DNA of 13,440 nt from Bordetella parapertussis (GTDB lineage: Bacteria > Pseudomonadota > Gammaproteobacteria > Burkholderiales > Burkholderiaceae_B). Each line of letters opens with the position of its first letter. Position 1 is the first letter of the stretch. A program made the position numbers and the translations under genes. Below the pieces are notes generated by a model that worked only from the letters and a program-made list of their open reading frames with translations, did not search any database and had not been told where the DNA came from. This document shows positions 1 through 7,598 of this stretch, piece after piece. Location of the stretch: assembly GCA_945868195.1 (NCBI GenBank), contig CAMBLP010000051.1:1-13440 (forward strand). Direction: 5' to 3'.

Positions 1-1311
<1,311 letters not shown>

Positions 1312-1322
1312 GTGATTGTTTG

Positions 1323-1363
1323 ATCCTTGTATATCCGTCATCTTGTGATGAATATACAAGGAT
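1323..1363. repeat. Perfect 12-bp inverted repeat with nested hairpin between katG and the DUF411 gene
   Basis: The arms ATCCTTGTATAT (1323-1334) and ATATACAAGGAT (1352-1363) are exact reverse complements with a 17-base spacer. Inside the spacer, TCATC (1338-1342) pairs with GATGA (1347-1351) around a four-base loop, so the whole element can fold as one long hairpin with a three-base bulge. No T-run follows on either strand, so it is not a standard intrinsic terminator. TAAAAT directly beside the right arm (1363-1368) resembles a -10 box, which would fit an operator, but no matching -35 was found. An mRNA-stabilising 3' hairpin for katG is the alternative. Confidence 0.6.
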
Positions 1364-1416
1364 AAAATAACTTAGTCAGGATATCTCTCGAATCGTAATC
1401 ATTGATGGAAACACAG

Positions 1417-1899
1417 ATGAATGACTCCTTAAATAAGAGTGCCTTGATTCGGCGGTCATTCCTAATGACGCTTTTGGCTTTGAGTACAGCCCCCCTTGGC
1501 GCTTTAGCCGCTAACGCTGATCGCACAATGACTGTTTGGAAAGATCCACTTTGTGGCTGTTGTGCAGAGTGGGTCACGCATCTTGAAAAAAATGGTTTTG
1601 TCGTCAAAGTTGTTGACAAGGGAAATCAAGCGATACGCACGCAATTAGGTGTTCCGCCAAAGTTTGGCTCTTGTCATACGGCTTTAATTCAGGGCTATAT
1701 CATTGAGGGGCATGTCCCAGGCGCAGACATTCATCGACTCATTAAAGAACAGCCCCGTGCGCTTGGTTTGGCTGTTCCTAAAATGCCGATCGGCTCTCCA
1801 GGTATGGATGGCCCTGAGTACCAAGGCAGACGCGATCCTTATGAGGTGTTGCTCATTCAAAAAGATGGCAGTTCTTCGGTATTTAGTTCATACAACTAA
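1417..1899 (+). CDS. DUF411 family exported cysteine-rich protein with Tat-like signal
   Basis: This is a 160-residue member of the DUF411 family, whose members often sit near copper or other metal-resistance genes; the biochemical role is not established. Family hallmarks are VWKDPLCGCC (Cys46, Cys48, Cys49), SCHTA (Cys86-His87), IEGHVP (His99), and LAVPKMPIGSPGMDGPE near the end. These Cys, His and Met residues could bind a soft metal; that is inference. The N-terminus carries IRRSFLM followed by a hydrophobic stretch to ALA/A near residue 31, which looks like a twin-arginine signal, so a periplasmic location is predicted. The start chosen is ATG 1417 because GGAA lies six bases upstream. 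In-frame ATG 1405 and TTG 1402 lack a ribosome binding site and would only add a few residues before the signal. The gene is in the same direction as katG but 105 bp away, beyond a large dyad, so it may have its own promoter. Confidence 0.88.
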   Translation: MNDSLNKSALIRRSFLMTLLALSTAPLGALAANADRTMTVWKDPLCGCCAEWVTHLEKNGFVVKVVDKGNQAIRTQLGVPPKFGSCHTALIQGYIIEGHVPGADIHRLIKEQPRALGLAVPKMPIGSPGMDGPEYQGRRDPYEVLLIQKDGSSSVFSSYN

Positions 1900-1957
1900 C
1901 GTTGATACCCGTACTGTCGAACCTGTTTGACCATCTGTGGTGAACGGATCGACGCCA

Positions 1958-2734
1958 TCAAGCAATCGTGGCAATCACAACAGCGTTTTGCTCGATCGCG
2001 GCCATCGCGTTTTGTCTGAGTTTGAGTGGACTTTCTGCATCGGCAAATCCTACTAGACCTTGACCTGGGTTGAGTTGTAAAGATATCTCAACGCCACTCA
2101 CACCCGCTCCTTTGCGTACCACTTTTCCGGCGAGGAGATTGACTGCTCCTGCTGCAACGATCGTTGGAGCGACAGTGACTGCGGTAGCCTTAAAAAGCGC
2201 TAACACGGGTTGTTCAGGCTTAAGATTCAGGAGTTCAAGACTTTCCAAGGTGATACGTGAAATCAGCGTCTGACCATCCGCAAGCGACAAGCTGACTTGG
2301 GCAGTGCCGCGGGTCTTTTTGATTTCTTTGACCACGCAAGGCAATTGGTTGCGCATACTTGTTCGAAAGCCAAAGCTGGCGATGCCGCCGAGGTTTAGCC
2401 CAGAGCCTTTTGAGGCCTCTGCGATTTGGGTTAAGGCTTGTTCACGGGCCTTGTTGAGTAGGTCTGCTGCCTGTAAGACTCGAATGCCTTCAGGAGTGAG
2501 CTTCGCACCGCCGCCGCCTGATCCTCCAACAATTTTCGCCACCAAGGGAACACCCGCGAGGTTGCTGAGCGTTTCAAGTGCCTGCCATGCAGCCTTGTAA
2601 CTCACCCCATTCGCTCTCGCTGCCTCAGAGATGGATCCCGCGCGATAGATCGCGCGCAATACTTCCAAACGCTTGTCTGTAGAGGCTGTTCCCAGCACTT
2701 CGCCAAAGTGGATATTAGGTGTTTTGATGGTCAT
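1958..2734 (-). CDS. modE: Molybdate-responsive transcriptional regulator ModE
   Basis: ModE is a dimeric DNA-binding protein that senses molybdate and usually represses modABC while activating some molybdoenzyme genes. The 258 residues match the full two-part architecture and compare with about 262 in E. coli. Residues about 20-90 form a winged helix-turn-helix of the LysR-like type (GSISEAARANGVSYKAAWQALETL, then a Gly-rich wing GGSGGGGAKLTPEG). A tandem pair of molybdate-binding Mop/TOBE domains follows, the first beginning near MRNQLPCVVKEI and the second near NLLAGKVVRKGAGVSGVEI. It is transcribed away from modA with 88 bp between the starts, and a dyad in that gap is a likely operator, so autoregulation is possible. 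No good Shine-Dalgarno precedes ATG 2734, but the start gives the expected N-terminus. It converges on the DUF411 gene. Confidence 0.95.
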   Translation of the reverse strand: MTIKTPNIHFGEVLGTASTDKRLEVLRAIYRAGSISEAARANGVSYKAAWQALETLSNLAGVPLVAKIVGGSGGGGAKLTPEGIRVLQAADLLNKAREQALTQIAEASKGSGLNLGGIASFGFRTSMRNQLPCVVKEIKKTRGTAQVSLSLADGQTLISRITLESLELLNLKPEQPVLALFKATAVTVAPTIVAAGAVNLLAGKVVRKGAGVSGVEISLQLNPGQGLVGFADAESPLKLRQNAMAAIEQNAVVIATIA

Positions 2735-2758
2735 GACGTGAAAAGTGAATATGGATAT

Positions 2759-2781
2759 CGCTATTCATTAGTAGAATAGCG
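2759..2781. promoter_or_regulatory. Candidate ModE operator between modE and modA
   Basis: CGCTATTC (2759-2766) and GAATAGCG (2774-2781) are perfect 8-bp inverted arms with a seven-base spacer. The dyad lies in the 88-bp divergent gap of modE and modA, 41 bases before the modA start. CG followed by a T/A-rich run is the general style of ModE half-sites. A -10-like TATAAAAT (2782-2789) abuts the right arm, so bound protein would block modA transcription. No clear -35 was found for either direction. The site is seen in sequence; ModE as its ligand is inferred from position. Confidence 0.6.
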
Positions 2782-2822
2782 TATAAAATCCGATTTCTAA
2801 TTGTTGCATATCGAAAGTCTTT

Positions 2823-3581
2823 ATGAATACCTCCTTGCTGAAAAGATTGGCGTTTTGCGTGATGCCTCTTGTGTGGACTCATCAAGCCTTAGCGGCTGAG
2901 GTCAGCGTGGCGGTAGCGGCGAACTTTGCCGCACCCATGAAGATCATTGCGCAGGATTTTGAGCGCGCAACGGGTCACAAAGCAGTCTTGTCCTTTGGCG
3001 GCACGGGTCAGTTCTATGCTCAGATCAAAAATGGTGCACCTTATTCGTTGTTACTAGCAGCCGATGCGCATACGCCGGCAAAGATAGAAAAAGAAGGCTT
3101 AGGTGCGACAGGCACGACGTTTACCTATGCTGTCGGTCAATTGGTACTCTGGAGTAAAACCCCTGGAAGGGTAGACGATCAGGGCGAAATTTTAAAAATG
3201 GGAAATTTCTCCAAACTCGCGATCGCGAACCCCAAGCTCGCTCCCTACGGCGCTGCAGCCATCGAGGTACTCAATCATTTAGGTGTCATGAGTCAAGTCA
3301 AATCCAAGATCGTCGAGGGCGCAAATATTGCGCAAACCTATCAGTTTGTTTTTTCAGAAAATGCAGACTTGGGTTTTGTCGCACTTTCACAGGTTTATGA
3401 AAACGGTAAGTTCAAGCAAGGCTCCGGTTGGGTCGTGCCTAATTTAATGTATTCGCCTATCAAGCAAGATACGGTTTTGCTGAATCCCGGCCGTGACAAT
3501 CCGGCGGCGATCGCGTTGTTGACCTACCTGCGCAGCGACGCTGCGAAAGCAGTGATCCGAAAATTTGGTTACGAATTTTAA
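2823..3581 (+). CDS. modA: Molybdate ABC transporter periplasmic binding protein ModA
   Basis: ModA captures molybdate (and tungstate) in the periplasm and delivers it to ModBC. The 252 residues start with a Sec signal peptide (basic LLKR, then a hydrophobic core, cleavage near HQALA/A at residues 24-25). The mature part has the family oxyanion-site motifs: [11 protein letters not shown], where Asn replaces the Ser seen in the E. coli protein as in Azotobacter-type ModA, and [35 protein letters not shown] and the C-terminal [27 protein letters not shown] are also typical. It is the first gene of modABC and lies just downstream of the candidate ModE operator. The Shine-Dalgarno is weak (GAAAG upstream). 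modB begins four bases after its stop. Confidence 0.96.
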   Translation: MNTSLLKRLAFCVMPLVWTHQALAAEVSVAVAANFAAPMKIIAQDFERATGHKAVLSFGGTGQFYAQIKNGAPYSLLLAADAHTPAKIEKEGLGATGTTFTYAVGQLVLWSKTPGRVDDQGEILKMGNFSKLAIANPKLAPYGAAAIEVLNHLGVMSQVKSKIVEGANIAQTYQFVFSENADLGFVALSQVYENGKFKQGSGWVVPNLMYSPIKQDTVLLNPGRDNPAAIALLTYLRSDAAKAVIRKFGYEF

Positions 3582-3585
3582 AAAT

Positions 3586-4275
3586 ATGATCTCAATTTTG
3601 ACACCCGAAGCGATGCAGGCGATATTCTTGACGCTCAAGCTCGCTTCCTTGACAACCTTACTGCTGTTGTTGATCGCCACGCCCTTGGCGTGGTGGTTGT
3701 CTCAGACACGGTCGCGCTGGAGAGCGCCCGTCAGTGCGGTAGTGACCTTGCCGCTCGTGCTTCCACCCACAGTGCTTGGTTTTTATATTCTGATTGTGCT
3801 GGGTCCTCAGGGCTGGATTGGGCAGCTGACGCAGTCACTTGGTTTGGGGGTCCTTTCTTTTTCCTTTACAGGATTGCTGATCGGCTCGATTATTTTTTCT
3901 CTCCCCTTTGCTGTTCAGCCCATCCAGTACGCCTTCGAAGCCATGGGCAGACGCCCGATGGAGGTCGCGGCGACGCTTCGCGCCAGTCCGATGGATGCTT
4001 TTTTTACCGTGGCGTTGCCTTTAGCCAAGCCCGGACTGTTGACGGCCACGGTGTTGAGTTTTGCACATACGGTCGGTGAGTTTGGTGTTGTGCTGATGAT
4101 TGGTGGCAACATCCCCGGCAAGACGCAGGTCGTTTCTACGCAAATCTATGGCCATGTCGAAGCCATGGAGTACACACAAGCGCATTGGCTGGCAGCTGGG
4201 ATGGTTGTTTTCTCGTTTGGGGTATTGATTGCACTATCGCGACTCAAACGTCGCAGTGAGCGAGTCATGCCATGA
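3586..4275 (+). CDS. modB: Molybdate ABC transporter permease ModB
   Basis: ModB is the inner-membrane channel subunit of the molybdate importer and works as a dimer with ModC. With the start at ATG 3586 it has 229 residues, the same as E. coli ModB. The frame is open to an earlier TTG at 3565 inside modA, but that would add seven residues with no family support. Several hydrophobic segments are evident, including [27 protein letters not shown] at the N-terminus, [22 protein letters not shown] and the C-terminal one. The EAA loop that docks on the ATPase is [25 protein letters not shown] from about residue 126, followed by [21 protein letters not shown]. Its stop overlaps the modC start (ATGA, 4272-4275), so the two are probably translationally coupled. 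Confidence 0.96.
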   Translation: MISILTPEAMQAIFLTLKLASLTTLLLLLIATPLAWWLSQTRSRWRAPVSAVVTLPLVLPPTVLGFYILIVLGPQGWIGQLTQSLGLGVLSFSFTGLLIGSIIFSLPFAVQPIQYAFEAMGRRPMEVAATLRASPMDAFFTVALPLAKPGLLTATVLSFAHTVGEFGVVLMIGGNIPGKTQVVSTQIYGHVEAMEYTQAHWLAAGMVVFSFGVLIALSRLKRRSERVMP

Positions 4276-5378
4276 CAGATATCCATTCGGATCAACAGGC
4301 TTTTCATCTTCAGTTATCGTTGAACCGCCCAGACTTTATGCTCAATATTGATCAACGTTTGCCCGTACAAGGCATCACGGTTTTATTTGGGCCCTCCGGC
4401 TCAGGTAAAACAACGGTCCTCAGATGCGTAGCAGGGTTAGAAAATGCCGCGGGTGTTGTTTCTTTAGGAGATGAAATCTGGCAAGACACTGCCAACAACA
4501 TCTTCAAACCAACCTGGCAGCGCGAGATTGGCTATGTGTTCCAAGAAGCGAGTTTGTTTGAACATATGGACGTGCGTGCGAATCTTCATTTCGGGTTGCG
4601 CCGCGTTAAAAAAATTAACCGAACCGGACAGACGCAAGATCTCGATACGGCAGTGGCGCTACTCGGAATTGATCATCTGCTTGATCGCTCGGTGACCAGC
4701 CTCTCAGGTGGTGAGCGACAGAGAGTCGCGATTGCACGTGCTTTGGCGACACGCCCTCAATTGCTGTTGCTCGACGAGCCACTTGCCTCTCTGGATGTGG
4801 CACGACGCAAAGAGGTACTGCCTTGGTTGGAGCGTCTCCATCACGAACTACGCATTCCCATTCTCTACGTCACGCATTCGATGGATGAGCTTGTGCGTCT
4901 AGCTGATCATGTGGTGCTGTTAGAGGGAGGGCGCGTACAAGGCTGTGGTCCTCTTTCTCAAGCAATGACATCGCAGGAGGTTGCGCGGGTCATTGGGGAC
5001 GAAGCCGGGGTCGTGATAGTGGGCGAGGTCGCACAAAAGAATGCTCAACAGCAAACAGTTCGGGTGGATTTTGGCGGCTGTCACGTTTGGGTCCCTGAAC
5101 AGTCTGTGGTGCTAGGACAAAGAGTGCGCCTACGGATTCTTGCGACGGATGTGAGCCTGTCTTTGACTGCGCACAACGATACGACGATTCAGAATTGCTT
5201 ACGAGGCGAGATCGTATCTATCGATGCTGATGCGCATCCATCACAGACGATATTGCGTGTACGGTGTGGTCACGAGGTGATGATCAGTCGTGCCTCTAAA
5301 AAATCTATCGCTAAACTTGGGTTAGTTGTGGGGTCGAGTGTATGGTGTCAGATCAACGCTGTTTCATTGCTTGTCTGA
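4272..5378 (+). CDS. modC: Molybdate ABC transporter ATP-binding protein ModC
   Basis: ModC is the cytoplasmic ATPase that powers molybdate import through ModB. In 368 residues it has all ABC elements: Walker [10 protein letters not shown] (40-48), Q-loop Gln91, signature LSGGERQR (144-151), Walker B LLLLDE (164-169) with D-loop Asp175, and switch His202 in VTHS. From about residue 290 to the end there is a C-terminal Mop/TOBE domain, as expected for ModC and thought to allow oxyanion sensing. Length is slightly above E. coli ModC (about 352). The start overlaps the modB stop by four bases and has no strong ribosome binding site of its own. It is the last gene of the operon and converges with the small minus-strand gene at 5416. 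Confidence 0.96.
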   Translation: MTDIHSDQQAFHLQLSLNRPDFMLNIDQRLPVQGITVLFGPSGSGKTTVLRCVAGLENAAGVVSLGDEIWQDTANNIFKPTWQREIGYVFQEASLFEHMDVRANLHFGLRRVKKINRTGQTQDLDTAVALLGIDHLLDRSVTSLSGGERQRVAIARALATRPQLLLLDEPLASLDVARRKEVLPWLERLHHELRIPILYVTHSMDELVRLADHVVLLEGGRVQGCGPLSQAMTSQEVARVIGDEAGVVIVGEVAQKNAQQQTVRVDFGGCHVWVPEQSVVLGQRVRLRILATDVSLSLTAHNDTTIQNCLRGEIVSIDADAHPSQTILRVRCGHEVMISRASKKSIAKLGLVVGSSVWCQINAVSLLV

Positions 5379-5390
5379 GCGCCTAAAGTG

Positions 5391-5415
5391 TGAAATCGAT
5401 TTAAGTTTGATTTCA
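5391..5415. terminator. Weak AT-rich dyad between convergent modC and microprotein gene
   Basis: TGAAATC (5391-5397) and GATTTCA (5409-5415) are perfect inverted arms with an eleven-base loop, in the 37-bp gap between two convergent genes. The position suits a shared transcription end, but the stem is AT-rich and no T-run follows on either strand. It may have no function. Confidence 0.25.
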
Positions 5416-5625
5416 TCAGCGAACGTTGCATGCCACCCAGTAAACAGCAGCGACGAGTGCGGTGGATCCTGCCATCGCACCTCCTAAAAGTTTCCACATC
5501 ATGCTGTGAAGCTCATGATGCAGGTCCGCTTTGGTCGCAAAAGTATCAAGCCGAGTTTCAATGCGCGTCAAACGATCTCGCGATTCAATTGAAAATTTTT
5601 CTAGGTCAATGATCCTGGCTTGCAC
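5416..5625 (-). CDS. Small coiled-coil protein with one C-terminal membrane segment, unknown function
   Basis: A 69-residue protein of unknown function. The gene looks real because its GTG start (5625-5623) is preceded by a perfect AAGGAG at 5638-5633 with seven bases of spacing. Residues about 5-45 (DLEKFSIESRDRLTRIETRL, then DTFATKADLHHELHSMMWK) have the charged heptad-like spacing of a short coiled coil. Residues about 46-65 (LLGGAMAGSTALVAAVYWVA) form one probable membrane helix, so it may be a tail-anchored or inner-membrane microprotein. Similar small coiled-coil plus membrane-helix proteins occur in Burkholderiales and phage-related contexts, but I cannot assign a named family. It lies downstream of tRNA-Ser on the same strand, a position often used by integrating elements, and converges with modC. 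No catalytic motif is visible. Confidence 0.75.
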   Translation of the reverse strand: MQARIIDLEKFSIESRDRLTRIETRLDTFATKADLHHELHSMMWKLLGGAMAGSTALVAAVYWVACNVR

Positions 5626-5650
5626 GCTTCGACTCCTTAATCAGCATGCG

Positions 5651-5678
5651 TAAAAGTCTCTCATAAGAGAGACTTTTA
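5651..5678. terminator. Symmetric hairpin, probable bidirectional terminator
   Basis: TAAAAGTCTCTC (5651-5662) and GAGAGACTTTTA (5667-5678) form a perfect 12-bp stem with an ATAA loop. A run of four A at one side and four T at the other lets it read as a stem plus short U-run on both strands. On the minus strand it would end tRNA-Ser transcription before the microprotein gene, whose ribosome binding site is only 12 bases further on. On the plus strand it would stop transcription coming through from modABC. The U-run is short, so efficiency is uncertain. Confidence 0.55.
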
Positions 5679-5710
5679 AACAAGCTTAAGAGTGCAACGA
5701 GTTGTTACTT

Positions 5711-5740
5711 CTCTTCATCATAGCTCTGGCTCTTCATCAT
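5711..5740. repeat. Pair of 11-bp direct repeats downstream of tRNA-Ser
   Basis: CTCTTCATCAT occurs at 5711-5721 and again at 5730-5740, a 19-bp period. They lie in the 112-bp stretch between the hairpin at 5651-5678 and the tRNA 3' end. On the minus strand the same stretch reads as a short open tail ending GSTPLMMKSQSYDEEK and a stop at 5707-5705, with no plausible start. It could be gene debris or chance. Confidence 0.3.
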
Positions 5741-5788
5741 GAGCGGGGTAGAGCCGCCAGTAGAGCCTGACGCATAAGTAATAAGCTG

Positions 5789-5880
<92 letters not shown>

Positions 5881-5908
5881 GGCGCGTGCAATTGTGTGGA
5901 TCAATCGC

Positions 5909-5936
5909 GATGTAGCTGGCGCTACACCTTGGTCAA
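5909..5936 (-). promoter_or_regulatory. Candidate promoter of tRNA-Ser
   Basis: On the minus strand, TTGACC (5936-5931) and TACATC (5914-5909) are separated by 16 bases and would start transcription about 20 bases before the tRNA. A 6-bp dyad TGTAGC/GCTACA (5911-5926) overlaps the -10 and spacer. A rival is an extended -10, TGCTAGAAT (5952-5944), which matches consensus better but lies about 64 bases from the tRNA and lacks a clear -35. Confidence 0.35.
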
Positions 5937-6021
5937 GGGCGTCATTCTAGCAGAAACAGGGCTGTGACCCGCTACACTAGAGGGATCGATGTTTACACCC
6001 CTCTTTACGCCGGATTAAGCC

Positions 6022-6792
6022 ATGCTATTTCTATTGTCGCCAGCTAAAAAACTCGACTACGACTCCGCCGTCCAGACCGAAACCCATTCTCAACCTCTCT
6101 TTGTGAAAGAAGCCGCGCAGCTGATCAAGGTCCTTAAAACCCAGAGCGCCGAGGATGTTGCCGAGCTCATGGACTTGAGCCCCGCCTTGGCCAAGCTCAA
6201 TGTGAGCCGTTATGCCGCCTGGAAGCCAACTTTTACACAAACCAACTCAAGACAAGCTGTTCTCGCCTTTAATGGCGATGTCTACGAGGGCCTAGAGGCC
6301 AACACCCTCAAAGAAAAAGACCTAGACTGGGCGCAGGATCACGTAGCAATCTTGAGTGGCTTGTATGGTGTGCTTCGCCCCTTGGATCTGATGCAACCCT
6401 ATCGTTTGGAAATGGGCACCAAAATCGCCAATCCTGGCGGTGCCAATCTCTATCAATTTTGGGCGAAAACGATCGCGCCTTATTTAAATGAGCGTCTGGC
6501 CAAAGATAAAGACCCGATCATCGTCAATCTGGCCTCTGAGGAGTATTTCAAGTCCGTCGATCAAAAGGCGCTCAAGGCCCGGATCATCCAGTGCGTGTTT
6601 CAAGACGCCAAAGGCCCGACCTGGAAAATTGTCAGCTTTCATGCAAAACGCGCGCGTGGCTTGATGGCACGCTTTGCGATTGAAAAGCGCATCACCAAAC
6701 CTGAGGGTTTGCAAAAGTTTGCCAGCGAAGGCTATGCGTTTGCACCAGAAGTGTCGACAGAAGACAAGCTTGTATTCCGTAGACCCGAATGA
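6022..6792 (+). CDS. yaaA: Peroxide stress protein YaaA (UPF0246/DUF328)
   Basis: YaaA limits intracellular free iron and so reduces Fenton damage during hydrogen peroxide stress in E. coli, where it is OxyR-controlled; the molecular mechanism is less clear. The 256 residues compare with 258 in E. coli and show the family blocks in order: LLSPAKKLDY at the start, AVLAFNGDVYEGLEA (near 80), AILSGLYGVLRPLDLMQPYRLEMGT (near 110-135), IVNLASEEYFKSVD (near 170), and SFHAKRARGLMARFAIEKRI (near 205-225). The start ATG 6022 gives the conserved MLFLLSPAKKL N-terminus. GGA lies about seven bases upstream as a weak ribosome binding site. It stands alone, upstream of the tRNA on the opposite strand, and converges with bdhA with only 22 bp between stops and no obvious terminator. 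No OxyR site was recognised. Confidence 0.95.
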   Translation: MLFLLSPAKKLDYDSAVQTETHSQPLFVKEAAQLIKVLKTQSAEDVAELMDLSPALAKLNVSRYAAWKPTFTQTNSRQAVLAFNGDVYEGLEANTLKEKDLDWAQDHVAILSGLYGVLRPLDLMQPYRLEMGTKIANPGGANLYQFWAKTIAPYLNERLAKDKDPIIVNLASEEYFKSVDQKALKARIIQCVFQDAKGPTWKIVSFHAKRARGLMARFAIEKRITKPEGLQKFASEGYAFAPEVSTEDKLVFRRPE

Positions 6793-6814
6793 CAAAAAGT
6801 TGGTCTAAAGCGAT

Positions 6815-7597
6815 TTAATGCATGCTCCAACCGTGGCTGACCACGACGGACTGACCTGTTAACGCATTGCTTTCAAAGCTTGCCAAAAACGCGATCACGT
6901 TTGCGACGTCTGCGGTAGTGGTGAATTCGCCATCCACGGTGTCCTTGAGCATGACATTTTTAATCACCTCAGCTTCAGTGATCTTTAACGCGGCGGCTTG
7001 CTCAGGGATTTGTTTTTCAACGAGAGGTGTGCGGACAAAACCCGGGCACACGACGTTGGCGCGCACGCCGCGTGGGCCGCCTTCTTTGGCGACGACGCGT
7101 GCGAGACCGAGGATGCCGTGCTTGGCGGCAACGTAAGCGGCCTTCAAGCGTGAGGCTTCATGTGAGTGCACTGAACCCATGTAAATGATGGAGCCACCTT
7201 TCCCGCCTGCATACATATGCTTGATCGCAGCCTTGGTCGTCAGAAAAGAACCATCGAGGTGAATTGCGATGATTTTTTTCCAGTCCGCGAATGGGAAATC
7301 CTCAATCGGATGAACGATCTGGATGCCAGCATTGGCCACCAGAATATCGATGCCCCCAAAGGTCTTGGCCGCGAGATCAGTGCCAGCATTGACCGCTTCT
7401 TCGTTTGTGACGTCCATCACGACACCCATCGCCTTGCCGCCTGCTTTTTTGATTTGTTCAGCGACTGCATCGGCTGCAGCTTGGTTAAGATCTGCGATCA
7501 CAACGGTCGCGCCTTTACGAGCAAGGGTAAGTGCGCATTCGCGACCAATGCCGCTTGCTGCACCTGTGACTAAAGCAATTTTATTTTGAAGAGACAT
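6815..7597 (-). CDS. bdhA: 3-hydroxybutyrate dehydrogenase (short-chain dehydrogenase)
   Basis: The enzyme oxidises (R)-3-hydroxybutyrate to acetoacetate with NAD+ in the cytoplasm, linking polyhydroxybutyrate breakdown to central metabolism. The 260 residues are a complete classical [11 protein letters not shown] (11-18), Asp36 for NAD preference, NAG (89-91), Ser142, and Tyr155-x3-Lys159 in AAYVAAKHG. The closest pattern is the betaproteobacterial 3-hydroxybutyrate dehydrogenase group ([22 protein letters not shown]). At the place where many SDRs have the fourth catalytic residue, Asn, this one has His113 (AIHLDGSF), which I believe is common in this group. The start ATG 7597 has AGGAG six bases upstream, inside the end of the FUSC gene, and the FUSC stop is one base away, so the two are co-transcribed. 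Substrate is inferred from family; a related 3-oxoacyl or butanediol SDR is less likely. Confidence 0.9.
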   Translation of the reverse strand: MSLQNKIALVTGAASGIGRECALTLARKGATVVIADLNQAAADAVAEQIKKAGGKAMGVVMDVTNEEAVNAGTDLAAKTFGGIDILVANAGIQIVHPIEDFPFADWKKIIAIHLDGSFLTTKAAIKHMYAGGKGGSIIYMGSVHSHEASRLKAAYVAAKHGILGLARVVAKEGGPRGVRANVVCPGFVRTPLVEKQIPEQAAALKITEAEVIKNVMLKDTVDGEFTTTADVANVIAFLASFESNALTGQSVVVSHGWSMH

Positions 7598-7598
7598 C

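Noticed and set aside
3565..3585. TTG 3565 as the modB start
   Set aside because: It lies inside modA and adds residues with no homology; ATG 3586 gives the standard 229-residue ModB.
6793..6814. Terminator between yaaA and bdhA
   Set aside because: The 22-bp convergent gap has no stem or T-run.
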